Origin: JAIOYV01 sp964388245
GTDB lineage: Bacteria; Bacteroidota; Bacteroidia; Bacteroidales; M50B96
Assembly: GCA_964388245.1 (NCBI GenBank)
Contig: CAYLZH010000111.1
Span: 1-14,835, forward strand
Length of the DNA: 14,835 bases
Direction of reading: 5' to 3'
Position 1 is the stretch's first letter, and every line of letters starts with the position of its first letter. The notes below the pieces were generated by a model. That model was not told where the DNA came from and searched no databases. It saw only the letters and a list, made by a program, of their open reading frames with translations. A program made the position numbers and the translations under genes. This document shows positions 1-6,973 of this stretch, one piece after another.

Positions 1-140
1 AGATATCTTCGGGCAGTTCTCTCATTTTCAACAATAAAGCATTTAATTTCTGAACCTACTTCAGATATCTGTGAAGGAATGACTTTATTGATTTCAGAAT
101 CGCCCAAAGTCGAAGGAATTAAGTAGAGCTTTCCCTTCAT
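1..140 (-). CDS. SAM-dependent methyltransferase, tetrapyrrole methylase (RsmI-like) family, N-terminal part
   Basis: Only the first 46 codons lie in the window; the gene runs off the left edge. Reading leftward from the ATG at 140, the protein begins with MKGKLYLIPSTLGD and continues to a FIVENERTARRY motif near residues 35-46. This is the N-terminal signature of a Bacteroidota paralogue of the RsmI/tetrapyrrole methylase family (PF00590), which binds S-adenosylmethionine. Classical RsmI, which 2'-O-methylates C1402 of 16S rRNA, usually begins LYIVPTPIGN and has an EDTR motif. The TLGD and ENERTARR forms seen here mark the shorter paralogue, so I give no rsmI symbol. The ATG lies one base after the rpe stop (TAA-A-ATG), so the two genes are very likely co-transcribed and translationally coupled, with rpe first. 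The family call is fairly secure; the substrate is unknown. Confidence 0.8.
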   Translation of the reverse strand, partial: MKGKLYLIPSTLGDSEINKVIPSQISEVGSEIKCFIVENERTARRY

Positions 141-141
141 T

Positions 142-795
142 TTAGTTGATGTTTTTCATCCATTCAATAATTTTTGCCGGGTTATCTGATTTAAAAATGA
201 AATTTCCGGCAACAAGACAATCAGCACCGGCCTCAAGAAGTTTCTTTGTATTCTTTTCATTTACTCCGCCATCGACCTGAATAATTGTATCAGCACGATT
301 TTCAAGGATTAATTCTTTTAACTTTTTTATTTTACTTAGGCTCGGCTCGATAAAACTCTGGCCACCGTAGCCCGGGTTTACCGACATAATCAAAACCATG
401 TCCAAATCGTAAATGATTTCTTCTAACACCCAAACCGGAGTGTGTGGATTAAGTGCAACACTCGCTTTCATACCAGCCGATTTTATAGCCTGAATTGTCC
501 GGTGCAAGTGCGTACATGCCTCATAATGAACAGTTAGTATATCAGCACCCGCAGCCTTAAACGAGTTAATATATCTGTCGGGATCAATAATCATCAGATG
601 TACATCGAGGGGTTTTGATGCCTTTGTTTTTATTTGTTCAATTACAGGCATACCGAACGAGATATTGGGTACAAAAACGCCATCCATTATGTCTAAATGA
701 AACCAATCGGCCTGGCTCTCATTTACTATTTCGATTTCTTTATTAAGCTGACCAAAATCAGCCGAAAGAAACGAGGGTGCAATTAAATGTTTCAT
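142..795 (-). CDS. rpe: Ribulose-phosphate 3-epimerase
   Basis: Interconverts D-ribulose 5-phosphate and D-xylulose 5-phosphate in the pentose phosphate pathway; a cytosolic, metal-dependent TIM-barrel enzyme. Numbering from the ATG at 795 (217 residues, normal length), the family motifs appear in order: IAPSFLSADF at the first strand, the metal- and catalysis-associated WFHLDIMDGVFVPN with its acidic residues, LDVHLMI with the metal-binding His, MSVNPGYGGQSF in the phosphate and active-site loop, and QVDGGVN carrying the second catalytic Asp. A longer reading that begins at a TTG (802-804) would add three residues. The ATG giving MKHLIAPSF matches the usual N-terminus and I prefer it. It is the first gene of a pair with the methyltransferase gene ending the window. 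A TAATTTTG element about 70 bases upstream is a plausible promoter. Confidence 0.96.
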   Translation of the reverse strand: MKHLIAPSFLSADFGQLNKEIEIVNESQADWFHLDIMDGVFVPNISFGMPVIEQIKTKASKPLDVHLMIIDPDRYINSFKAAGADILTVHYEACTHLHRTIQAIKSAGMKASVALNPHTPVWVLEEIIYDLDMVLIMSVNPGYGGQSFIEPSLSKIKKLKELILENRADTIIQVDGGVNEKNTKKLLEAGADCLVAGNFIFKSDNPAKIIEWMKNIN

Positions 796-864
796 CGTTC
801 TCAATTTTGAGGCATCTTAAAAAAGCTATTAATTTTTTCAGATCAAATATTTATCAAATTCCTT

Positions 865-872
865 CAAAATTA
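865..872 (-). promoter_or_regulatory. Candidate -7 element upstream of rpe
   Basis: Read on the minus strand this is TAATTTTG, an exact match to the Bacteroidota -7 consensus TANNTTTG, about 70 bases upstream of the rpe ATG. A TTTG lies only 12 bases further upstream, shorter than the usual 17-23 spacing, so the -33 box is not convincing. No comparable element was seen for the divergent mtnP gene in the same intergenic region. Confidence 0.35.
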
Positions 873-977
873 ATAACATAGACGCAAATAAAAATAAATA
901 TTTATCCGGTACAATGTTAAGGTAACTATTTTAATCTGAAGGCGTAAATTCAAGAAATTTATCAATTTTTATTAAGT

Positions 978-1730
978 ATGAAAATTGGGATAATAGGCGG
1001 TTCCGGATTAGACGATCCTCAGATTTTTGAGGTAAGTAAAGAGATTAATATTGTTACCAGATACGGGAGGCCCAGTTGCAAAATTAAAACGGGTACAATA
1101 AGCGGTATCGATGTGGCGATATTATCACGACACGGACGATTTCATCAAATCCCACCCACGCAGATTAATAACCGGGCCAATATCTTGGCATTAAAAGAAT
1201 TAGGAGTTAGTCATATTATTGCAACTTCGGCAGTTGGTTCTTTACGTGAAGAAATTGGCAGGGGACATTTCGTGTTTGTCGATCAGTTTATCGATTTTAC
1301 CAAGCACAGGATCTCAACATTTCATGATGATTTTTCGGAAGGCCTTAAGCATGAACCAATGGCCGAACCATTTGATAGTTTTCTTCGGAAAAAGATGATC
1401 GAAAATTCTATTGAATTAGGATATATCACACATAATCAGGGAACTGTTATTACAATTGAGGGGCCAAGATTTTCAACCAGGGCCGAGTCAGCTATGTTCC
1501 GGTTAATGAATGCCGACTTGATAAATATGTCAACGGCACCGGAGGTAATTCTGGCCAATGAGGCCGGCATCCCGTATGCGCTAATTGCTGTAAGTACAGA
1601 CTATGACTCGTGGCGGGAGGATGAAGATCCGGTAAGTGTCGATGAAGTTCTGAAGGTTTTCAATGCCAACGTTGACAAGGTTAAAACGCTTATTATTTCT
1701 ACTATAAGTTCCTTAAATGGCAAAAAATAA
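978..1730 (+). CDS. mtnP: S-methyl-5'-thioadenosine phosphorylase
   Basis: Phosphorolyses 5'-methylthioadenosine, a by-product of polyamine and related S-adenosylmethionine chemistry, to adenine and methylthioribose 1-phosphate. The 250-residue protein has the MTAP/PNP fold motifs: IIGGSGL (residues 5-11, phosphate loop), SRHGR (50-54, phosphate-binding Arg and His), ATSAVGSLR (82-90), EGPRFSTRAES (161-171) and NMSTAPEV (183-190, with the conserved Met and Glu of the nucleoside site). Substrate preference is shown by STDYDSW (206-212): the two Asp residues of TDYD read the 6-amino group of adenine in MTAP enzymes, whereas 6-oxopurine phosphorylases carry Asn there. It is slightly shorter than many homologues but has no visible defect. 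It stands alone on the plus strand and ends one base from the convergent YggS gene, with no terminator between. Confidence 0.93.
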   Translation: MKIGIIGGSGLDDPQIFEVSKEINIVTRYGRPSCKIKTGTISGIDVAILSRHGRFHQIPPTQINNRANILALKELGVSHIIATSAVGSLREEIGRGHFVFVDQFIDFTKHRISTFHDDFSEGLKHEPMAEPFDSFLRKKMIENSIELGYITHNQGTVITIEGPRFSTRAESAMFRLMNADLINMSTAPEVILANEAGIPYALIAVSTDYDSWREDEDPVSVDEVLKVFNANVDKVKTLIISTISSLNGKK

Positions 1731-1731
1731 T

Positions 1732-2394
1732 CTATCTCGATCCAAATATGGAACTGCCCACCCTGATTATTGTACCGCCTTCCTCTATGGCTATCGAATA
1801 ATCGCCTGACATACCCATTGATATTTCTTTAAATTCCTCATCATCAGCAAAAAAATCTTTTTTTAACCGGTCGTAGAATTGTTTTAAAAACCTGAATTCT
1901 GATCGTATCTGGCCTTTATCATCAGTGTAGGTTGCCATGCCCATCAATCCTGCAGCTTTTACATTTGAAAATTCTGAATATTCATCTGAATTTAGAATTG
2001 AATATAATTCATCGATGCTTAAACCAAATTTTGATTCTTCCTGTGCAATATGAATCTGAAACAAAAATGGAATAATCCTCATATTTTTTATTCCTTCCTT
2101 ATTCAGAACAGATAGTAATTTCAGGCTGTCAACTGCATGTACAAGCGAAACGAAGGGGGCAATCAGTTTTACTTTGTTTGTTTGTACATGGCCTATCATA
2201 TGCCACTCGATATCGGCTGGTAGTTCTTTCCATTTTTCCTGAAGTTCCTGTGCTTTATTCTCTCCAAAAAAACGATGACCTGAAGCATAGGCCTCCATAA
2301 TTTGGTCCTTTGGTTTTGTCTTCGATACGGCAACCAGTTTTGTTGTTTCAGGAATATCATTTAAAATTGATTTTAGATTTTCGGCAATATTCAT
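1732..2394 (-). CDS. YggS/PROSC family pyridoxal phosphate-binding homeostasis protein
   Basis: A single-domain, alanine-racemase-like TIM-barrel protein that binds pyridoxal 5'-phosphate and helps keep free PLP and amino-acid/keto-acid pools in balance; no catalytic reaction is established for the family. The 220 residues contain the PLP lysine in VAVSKTKP (Lys25), then FGENKAQEL (43-51), WHMIGHVQTNK (64-74), the QEESKFGL segment (118-125), GLMGMATY (149-156), and the C-terminal SMGMSGDYSIAIEEGGTIIR (192-211), which holds the phosphate-binding Ser and Gly residues. It lies 77 bases downstream of a putative glycosyltransferase on the same strand and could be read from that operon. A minus-strand TACCTTTA (2412-2419), one mismatch from TANNTTTG, may instead give it its own promoter. 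Identification is secure. Confidence 0.95.
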   Translation of the reverse strand: MNIAENLKSILNDIPETTKLVAVSKTKPKDQIMEAYASGHRFFGENKAQELQEKWKELPADIEWHMIGHVQTNKVKLIAPFVSLVHAVDSLKLLSVLNKEGIKNMRIIPFLFQIHIAQEESKFGLSIDELYSILNSDEYSEFSNVKAAGLMGMATYTDDKGQIRSEFRFLKQFYDRLKKDFFADDEEFKEISMGMSGDYSIAIEEGGTIIRVGSSIFGSR

Positions 2395-2471
2395 CGGTTA
2401 AAAAATTTCAATAAAGGTAGTAATTAGACCTCAAATAAGTAGATTGTTTTTTCGATTGCGCAAATGCATTA

Positions 2472-3461
2472 CTACGTTTTGTAATCAGGTAAGGGCAAAG
2501 TTAAATGGAGGCTGCCTTGTTTATAATCCCTCGGATTGAGACCTGCCTTTCGCCTTAATTTATTCAACATGCGCAATATCATTCCTTTCAGGTATGGATA
2601 TTTCATTCGCCTTGTATAATTAAAATACTGAGGAATAAATTCGGCTCGAATACGCAGGGCATCGGCTTTGTATTGCTGATAAAGGCTATCGTCGCGGGTT
2701 GCCAGCGTATTAGTCCGTTTCAGATGGTGTTTATAATTGTGTCCCTTTAAGATGGTTGATACAAGGTATTGGGGGATTTTATTTTGTTCGAAAGTAAATT
2801 GGGCACAGGTATCTTCCTCGACAAAATGCATTTCTTCGGGAATAAATCCGGGCAGTCCTGGCGAAAGTACAATCAGGCTACCGTCTATTTTTGGAACATC
2901 GAGCAGTAGAATTTTAATCTCTTTCTGACTACGATTGAATTTTTTTAATTGTTCGAAAGTTATGTAATCGTCCCAGTGTAAGGGAGCTTCAGCCGATCTG
3001 CCATTGAGGTGTGGCAGGTTTTTTATAGCCTGATGTTCAACTTTAATCCAGCTTTCTTCCCACATCTTGCGCGATGCAAATGCAATAAAGTGCGGGTGTT
3101 CAATATGAAGGTTTTCGACGGTGTAAAAATATTCTTCCGGGATTAGGCAATCGCTTTCGCCCCAATATGTATATCCCGTCTGGTTGTATTCTTCGCGTCG
3201 CCAGTCGGCTATATTGTAGAAAGGATCATTGTTGGTTTTTTTAATGATTGTGGCATTCTTTAAAACCGGATGTTTAATGAACTTATCGAACATATCTTCT
3301 GATTTGCCCTTGATTGGTTCTTCAAGGTATGTTTGCGAGTTAAGGCAAATCCTGATTTCGGTCGGAACAGTTGAATATTGAAGTGCAGCCTGCAATGTGT
3401 CGAGTGTTTCGTTCAGCATTTCTGCTTCGTACCACATTATGTGCATTTGAAATAAGTTCAT
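2472..3461 (-). CDS. Putative GT-A-type glycosyltransferase or related protein
   Basis: I do not recognise a named enzyme. The 329-residue soluble protein has no clear signal peptide or membrane span. It begins with a strand-rich segment (MNLFQMHIMWYEAEML), followed by a helix with ETLDTLQAAL and the strand TEIRICLNSQTY (34-45). This resembles the opening of GT-A sugar-nucleotide-binding folds. A DWRREEYN segment (86-93) precedes GYTYWGESDC (96-105), where Glu-Ser-Asp takes the place of a DxD metal-binding motif. HFVEEDTCAQF (212-222) sits where GT2 proteins often have an ED catalytic motif. The C-terminus is basic (RRMKYP, RKAGLNPRDYK). The gene is 35 bases downstream of a bona fide GT2 gene on the same strand, which supports a role in glycan or cell-surface polysaccharide synthesis. 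The functional class is inference; that it is a real gene is secure. Confidence 0.65.
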   Translation of the reverse strand: MNLFQMHIMWYEAEMLNETLDTLQAALQYSTVPTEIRICLNSQTYLEEPIKGKSEDMFDKFIKHPVLKNATIIKKTNNDPFYNIADWRREEYNQTGYTYWGESDCLIPEEYFYTVENLHIEHPHFIAFASRKMWEESWIKVEHQAIKNLPHLNGRSAEAPLHWDDYITFEQLKKFNRSQKEIKILLLDVPKIDGSLIVLSPGLPGFIPEEMHFVEEDTCAQFTFEQNKIPQYLVSTILKGHNYKHHLKRTNTLATRDDSLYQQYKADALRIRAEFIPQYFNYTRRMKYPYLKGMILRMLNKLRRKAGLNPRDYKQGSLHLTLPLPDYKT

Positions 3462-3496
3462 TGCATATTTATTTTGATTGTCTTGTTTGATACGGA

Positions 3497-4402
3497 TTAG
3501 TTCGAATTTCGGTTATGCCACAAATAACTTATAGTACCCAACTTATATAGGTCGAAATAAATTAATTTTGGATTAAGGCCATAAATATTTCTGCTGACAA
3601 ATGGTTTGGCCAGCCAATAAAATATGCGGAACAACCAGAGCATTCTTACTCGGATAAGGGTATCCAGAAAGTTCAGGGTTTTAAAATCGCGTGTAAATTC
3701 GGGATATTTTCCCGACAGGTAAATTATAATCAGGTTCCTCAATCCCTGGGTCATATTGCTGATATACTCCCTGTTTGGTACATAGCCCTTGTGTTCTATG
3801 GGATTGTTTATATGTGTAATCTTATGGCCTTTCTTTTTAAGTTCATAGGCAAACAATGTGTCTTCGTGTCCCCATCCTTTAAGATCTTCGTTGAAGGGTA
3901 TTTCGAGCAACAACTTTTTTTGCACTACAAAATTATTTGTACAAAACGAATAATAAGGCGATTTGGTTCGGTCAACAGCCGGGGCGCCATTTTTTATTCT
4001 CGTATAATGCCACTGAAGAAAATAATTCTGATCGTCTGGTTTTTCGCCGTATGTTCTGCCACCATAAATTACTGCATGTTGTTTAGTGGCTTCGATATAA
4101 TTATCCAGGAATGATTCGCAACCAATATCCGAATCGCAATCAAGGAATAATAAATAGTCGAAATTTGCTTTTTTAGCAAGGATATTCCTGATTTTCGAAC
4201 GGCCTACATTAGCCGGTAATTCTTCGTATTGTACCGTGTCAAAATCATTCAGTTCCCGGTTTTTAAGGCAATATTCTTTCTCTGAACCATCATCAAGCAA
4301 TAAAATCTCAGCCTTGTAGTCAGTTTTAATTAGCTGATTATGAAGCTTCTCAGTCAGGCGCCTGACATCGAAATTATATACAGGTATACAAATGCTTAAC
4401 AT
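3497..4402 (-). CDS. Family 2 glycosyltransferase with galactosyltransferase-like GWGHED motif
   Basis: A GT-A fold enzyme predicted to transfer a sugar from a nucleotide-sugar donor during cell-surface glycan synthesis; donor and acceptor are not readable. From the ATG at 4402 (301 residues) it shows MLSICIPVYNF at the first strand, LLLDDGS (34-40, nucleotide-binding Asp pair), ANVGRSKIRN (64-73), the metal-binding LDCDSD (87-92, DxD), and GWGHEDTLF (176-184) with the acidic catalytic pair typical of the Glyco_transf_7C/chondroitin-polymerase-like branch of GT2. A hydrophobic, basic C-terminal region (LIRVRMLWLFRIFYWL) may touch the membrane. A reading from TTG at 4421-4423 would add seven residues, but the ATG gives the canonical IPVYN start and is preferred. 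It heads a minus-strand run with the putative glycosyltransferase 35 bases downstream and possibly yggS. Confidence 0.9.
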   Translation of the reverse strand: MLSICIPVYNFDVRRLTEKLHNQLIKTDYKAEILLLDDGSEKEYCLKNRELNDFDTVQYEELPANVGRSKIRNILAKKANFDYLLFLDCDSDIGCESFLDNYIEATKQHAVIYGGRTYGEKPDDQNYFLQWHYTRIKNGAPAVDRTKSPYYSFCTNNFVVQKKLLLEIPFNEDLKGWGHEDTLFAYELKKKGHKITHINNPIEHKGYVPNREYISNMTQGLRNLIIIYLSGKYPEFTRDFKTLNFLDTLIRVRMLWLFRIFYWLAKPFVSRNIYGLNPKLIYFDLYKLGTISYLWHNRNSN

Positions 4403-4454
4403 GTGCCGCAAATGATTATGCAATTGGAGGATAAAAGTAGTTATTTTATTTCAA

Positions 4455-4462
4455 CAAAATTA
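4455..4462 (-). promoter_or_regulatory. Candidate -7 element for the glycosyltransferase operon
   Basis: On the minus strand this reads TAATTTTG, an exact TANNTTTG match about 53 bases upstream of the GT2 ATG. A second, weaker candidate (TACTTTTA, 4432-4439) lies closer to the gene. Neither has a convincing -33 TTG at standard spacing. Confidence 0.35.
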
Positions 4463-4722
4463 TTTTGAATTGCTGATGACTGAGCAGCGAACACTCCCAT
4501 GAAATCGGAAAATGCACATTCTAACATATTCATTAATTGACAGAAATATAGAATATTAAGTCAGGGAAATTTCTGAGAATATATTCAAAAAGGCTCAATC
4601 CGGAATAAAATTCGCCTAATGGATTCACCTGCCTTGCAAGCTATCATTGCATTTCAGTCTTTTTACAAGATCATTAACAAGCTTTCAGAATCAGAGGATT
4701 AGCTTTCCGGTTTTGTTTATTG

Positions 4723-4730
4723 TACCTTTG
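4723..4730 (+). promoter_or_regulatory. Candidate -7 element for the interrupted conserved gene
   Basis: TACCTTTG matches the Bacteroidota -7 consensus TANNTTTG exactly and lies 28 bases before the ATG at 4759, giving a short leader of about 20 bases. No clear -33 TTTG is present at 17-23 bases upstream. There is no matching element before the downstream half at 5557, so one promoter probably serves both halves. Confidence 0.45.
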
Positions 4731-4758
4731 CCCCAAATTTTGACTGAATTTACAATAA

Positions 4759-5547
4759 ATGAATAGTTTGATAAAAGCCCATTCTTTCCACATTCCTGTT
4801 ATGGGAATTGGCTATACATTAGATACTCCCTTAAAGGTTTCTCCGTATGGAATCGATTCTGTTATTTCACTTGTCGACGACATACTGCTCGAAAAACTTC
4901 GGAAAATGTATTGTAGCAAATATGAATTGATCTATGACGAGATTACCGAAAAGGTGGAAGACTTCAGGGCAAAAAGGATCACATCGTATCTAAACCTGAT
5001 TTACGATTTAGCAGAAAAGAAATTTGAAGAAATAAAAAATGCCACAGTCGAGAAGAGTAATGAGTTGAAAGAATATTTCAACATGTTGCCCGACAGTTCG
5101 ACAATTAAGCAGGAATTCAAACAACTTACTTCGAAATATTTCAATATTGATGAGATAAAATCATGGGCCAGAGAAAATCTGTCGATGGGAAGCATCGATG
5201 TGAACATAATGACCAAGGTAGACAAAGACAATTATAAGAAAGGCGAGAAATTACCCATCGAATACAATGATGCACATGCTGCCCTCAGAGGCTTTGCCAA
5301 TAGCGATTTGTCTTCTTCAGTTGTATTGTCGGCTGGCATGAATCCCAGACTGTACAGCTATTTTGAAAATTTCGAAGATTTCTACCCCGATGCGGATGGA
5401 AACATTAAAAAGAAAATTGTCCTTAAAGTTAGCGATTACAAATCGGCTTTAATTCAGGGGAAACTTTTTGCTAAAAAAGGATTATGGATTTCGGAGTACA
5501 GAATTGAATCGGGCCTTAACTGTGGAGGTCATGCCTTTGCTACATAA
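4759..5547 (+). CDS. N-terminal part of the interrupted conserved protein (262 residues)
   Basis: Begins with MNSLIKAHSFHIPVMGIGY, then a helical, charged region with coiled-coil-like spacing (roughly residues 60-135, including DFRAKRITSYLNLIYDLAEK). A better-ordered part follows, with SIDVNIMTKVDKDNY (145-159), EYNDAHAALRGFANSDLSSS (168-187), VLSAGMNPRLYSYFENFEDF (189-208) and SEYRIESGLNCGGHAF (245-260). No signal peptide or membrane segment is visible, so it is probably cytoplasmic. The ATG at 4759 follows a good -7 element and is the natural start. The protein stops two residues after the GGHAF motif, in the middle of what looks like a structured region, so this half is unlikely to be a complete folded unit. 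It would be the product if the TAA at 5545 acts as a normal stop. Confidence 0.6.
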   Translation: MNSLIKAHSFHIPVMGIGYTLDTPLKVSPYGIDSVISLVDDILLEKLRKMYCSKYELIYDEITEKVEDFRAKRITSYLNLIYDLAEKKFEEIKNATVEKSNELKEYFNMLPDSSTIKQEFKQLTSKYFNIDEIKSWARENLSMGSIDVNIMTKVDKDNYKKGEKLPIEYNDAHAALRGFANSDLSSSVVLSAGMNPRLYSYFENFEDFYPDADGNIKKKIVLKVSDYKSALIQGKLFAKKGLWISEYRIESGLNCGGHAFAT

Positions 5548-5556
5548 GGATTTCTA

Positions 5557-6585
5557 ATGGGTCCTATCCTTGCCGAGTTCAGAGATAAGCGTCAGGAATT
5601 GATAAACGCTATCCGGGAAATTCTGGATAGGGCATTAACAGGGAAAAACCGACCAGTACCAGCAAAAGAATTATTGTTAAAAATTACTGCCCAGGGAGGA
5701 GTTGGAACTTCCGAAGAGCATGAATTCCTTATCGATCATTACAAAGTTGATTCAGTAGGTTGGGGAAGCCCTTTTATGTTAGTTCCGGAAGCAGTTAGCA
5801 TCGACGATTCAACAGTGAACAAACTTGTTGATGCCAAAGAAAAGGACCTGTATTTAAGTGGCATTTCACCATTGGGCATTCCTTTTAATACCTTAAAAGG
5901 CAATACAAAGGATATAGAAAAAATGTCGTTTGTAGCCCAGGGAAAACCCGGTGCTCCCTGTTCGAAAAAATATGCCGCACTAAACGGCGAGTTCTCTGAC
6001 AGGACACTTTGTACCGCCTCACGAACCTATCAGAAATTAAAGATTAGTGAACTCGACGACGAAGGGCTTTCAACTGAAACCTATAAGGATAAGTTTAAAA
6101 AGATTGTTGAAAAATCGTGCATCTGTGTTGGATTAGGAACATCAACCATGAAAGCACACAATATTGACACTACCGACGAAGGTGATGGCATATCGGTTTG
6201 CCCGGGTCCAAATATGGCATACTTCTCAAAAAAAATGAGCCTCAAAGAAATCATCGACCATATTTACGGCAGGTCGAATATGATGACACGAAGCGACAGG
6301 CCAAATATGTTTATAAAAGAGCTATTGTTGTATATAGATTATCTACGTGAGAAAGTTGAGGAAACAAGAACACCGACTACAAATAAGCAGTTGAAATACC
6401 TAAGCAATTTTGTGAATAACCTTAAAGAGGGTGTTGCCTATTATCATAATGTGTTTAGTAACCTAAAGCATAAATTCCAGGATACAAAGTCTATTATTTT
6501 AGGCGATTTAATATCCAGCAATAAAGCACTACAGCACCTTCACGTCGAAATCAAAAACCTTTCAATCGAGGCAAAGATTGCATAA
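5557..6585 (+). CDS. C-terminal part of the interrupted conserved protein (342 residues)
   Basis: Same frame as the upstream half; the ATG at 5557 is probably an internal Met (LMGPIL) rather than an evolved start, and no ribosome binding site or promoter precedes it. It contains ALLS-free but motif-rich segments: LLLKITAQGGVGTSEEHEFL (39-58), VDSVGWGSPFMLVPEA (64-79), LYLSGISPLGIPFNTLKG (98-115), then cysteine motifs GAPCSKKY (132-139), TLCTASRTY (150-158), SCICVGLGTS (187-196) and SVCPGPNMAYFSKKMS (213-228). A mostly helical C-terminus follows. The clustering of Cys135, Cys152, Cys188, Cys190 and Cys215, with Cys255 of the upstream half, suggests metal or iron-sulfur binding, but this is only inference. 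Translation could occur by reinitiation nine bases after the TAA. A terminator follows the stop closely. Confidence 0.6.
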   Translation: MGPILAEFRDKRQELINAIREILDRALTGKNRPVPAKELLLKITAQGGVGTSEEHEFLIDHYKVDSVGWGSPFMLVPEAVSIDDSTVNKLVDAKEKDLYLSGISPLGIPFNTLKGNTKDIEKMSFVAQGKPGAPCSKKYAALNGEFSDRTLCTASRTYQKLKISELDDEGLSTETYKDKFKKIVEKSCICVGLGTSTMKAHNIDTTDEGDGISVCPGPNMAYFSKKMSLKEIIDHIYGRSNMMTRSDRPNMFIKELLLYIDYLREKVEETRTPTTNKQLKYLSNFVNNLKEGVAYYHNVFSNLKHKFQDTKSIILGDLISSNKALQHLHVEIKNLSIEAKIA

Positions 6586-6608
6586 GGTACAGAACAGGAG
6601 AAAATAGA

Positions 6609-6638
6609 AAAGCCGGAAATCGTAAGGATTTCGGCTTT
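6609..6638 (+). terminator. Hairpin terminator after the interrupted gene
   Basis: AAAGCCGGAAATC (6609-6621) pairs with GATTTCGGCTTT (6627-6638) around a five-base loop, giving a 12-pair stem with one bulged G at 6615. The A-rich left arm and T-rich right arm are typical of Bacteroidota intrinsic terminators. The hairpin lies 24 bases after the stop at 6585; the trailing T run is short. Confidence 0.75.
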
Positions 6639-6950
6639 ATCCCAACACTTTGCGAGATCTAAATTTCCCGTTACGTGATCGATTTCAACAGCCCCGGGTT
6701 TTAACTCGTGGTCAGTTCCGGATATGAAATTCGCGGACAGGCTAACATTCAGGTTAAAAAACTATCATTTATTCCCGACGAAATATTTATCCCAGTGCAA
6801 ATCGAAAAAAAAAATCGTCTCATAATACGGTTCAAATCTAAAGAGGGTGCGATATCCAAATCGGTTCAATTGCTAAGATTTAGGCTTTGAATATCCGAAA
6901 CTATATTCCTTCATCATTAAACTTTTAGCCGGCATCCTCTTAAAAATGCT
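6639..6950. other. Non-coding spacer without an assigned gene
   Basis: About 310 bases between the terminator and the ATPase promoter. It holds a 60-codon open frame starting with GTG at 6708 (to 6890), encoding a basic, beta-rich peptide (GYEIRGQANIQVKKLSF and onward) that I do not recognise. It has no promoter-like element or ribosome binding site and is probably chance or a gene remnant. An A-run (AAAAAAAAA, near 6806-6814) lies inside it. No RNA gene was recognised. Confidence 0.35.
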
Positions 6951-6958
6951 TTTCTTTG
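6951..6958 (+). promoter_or_regulatory. Candidate -7 element for the copper ATPase gene
   Basis: TTTCTTTG differs from TANNTTTG at one position and lies 16 bases before the ATG at 6974, giving a very short leader. The TTG that could serve as an upstream start codon (6956-6958) is part of this element, which argues that translation begins at the ATG instead. Confidence 0.35.
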
Positions 6959-6973
6959 CACAAATTTTTTTCG

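Larger units (their letters stand above)
4403..4758. other. Divergent intergenic region, 356 bases
   Basis: Non-coding spacer between the minus-strand glycosyltransferase operon and the plus-strand split gene. It holds candidate promoter elements for both directions: minus-strand TAATTTTG at 4455-4462 and a TACTTTTA variant at 4432-4439, and plus-strand TACCTTTG at 4723-4730. A 10-base perfect palindrome GAATATATTC sits at 4577-4586. I saw no tRNA, known riboswitch or convincing short gene in the rest. Confidence 0.5.
4759..6585 (+). pseudogene. Conserved ~608-codon gene of unknown function interrupted by one in-frame TAA
   Basis: Two long open stretches (262 and 342 codons) lie in the same frame and are separated only by TAA at 5545-5547 plus three sense codons (GGA TTT CTA). 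Read through, the junction is GLNCGGHAFAT-stop-GFLMGPILAEF, which looks like one uninterrupted domain. From memory, Bacteroidota carry a family of about 600 residues in which these two parts are contiguous; I cannot check this here. Six cysteines fall in motif-like contexts on either side (LNCGG, APCSKK, LCTASR, SCICVGLG, SVCPGPN), and QGGVGTSEEHEFL with VDSVGWGSPF suggests a ligand-binding barrel, but the function is unknown. The break could be a recent nonsense mutation, a base-calling error (one base change from GAA, CAA or AAA), or a natural split with reinitiation. TAA argues against selenocysteine or pyrrolysine insertion. Confidence 0.7.

Noticed and set aside
3791..4114. 107-codon plus-strand frame inside the GT2 gene
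   Set aside because: Shadow of the minus-strand GT2 coding sequence, whose motifs are complete and canonical.
4577..4586. Perfect palindrome GAATATATTC as a possible operator
   Set aside because: Ten-base AT-rich palindromes are common by chance here, and it is far from both candidate promoters.
5545..5547. Recoding of the in-frame stop as selenocysteine or pyrrolysine
   Set aside because: The codon is TAA, not TGA or TAG, and no SECIS-like hairpin was evident immediately downstream.
6650..6790. Minus-strand open reading through the terminator region (ELKPGAVEIDHVTGNLDL) that looks protein-like
   Set aside because: It has a stop just upstream (TAG near 6774), no start or promoter, and continues antisense into the interrupted gene across the terminator hairpin; best explained as chance.
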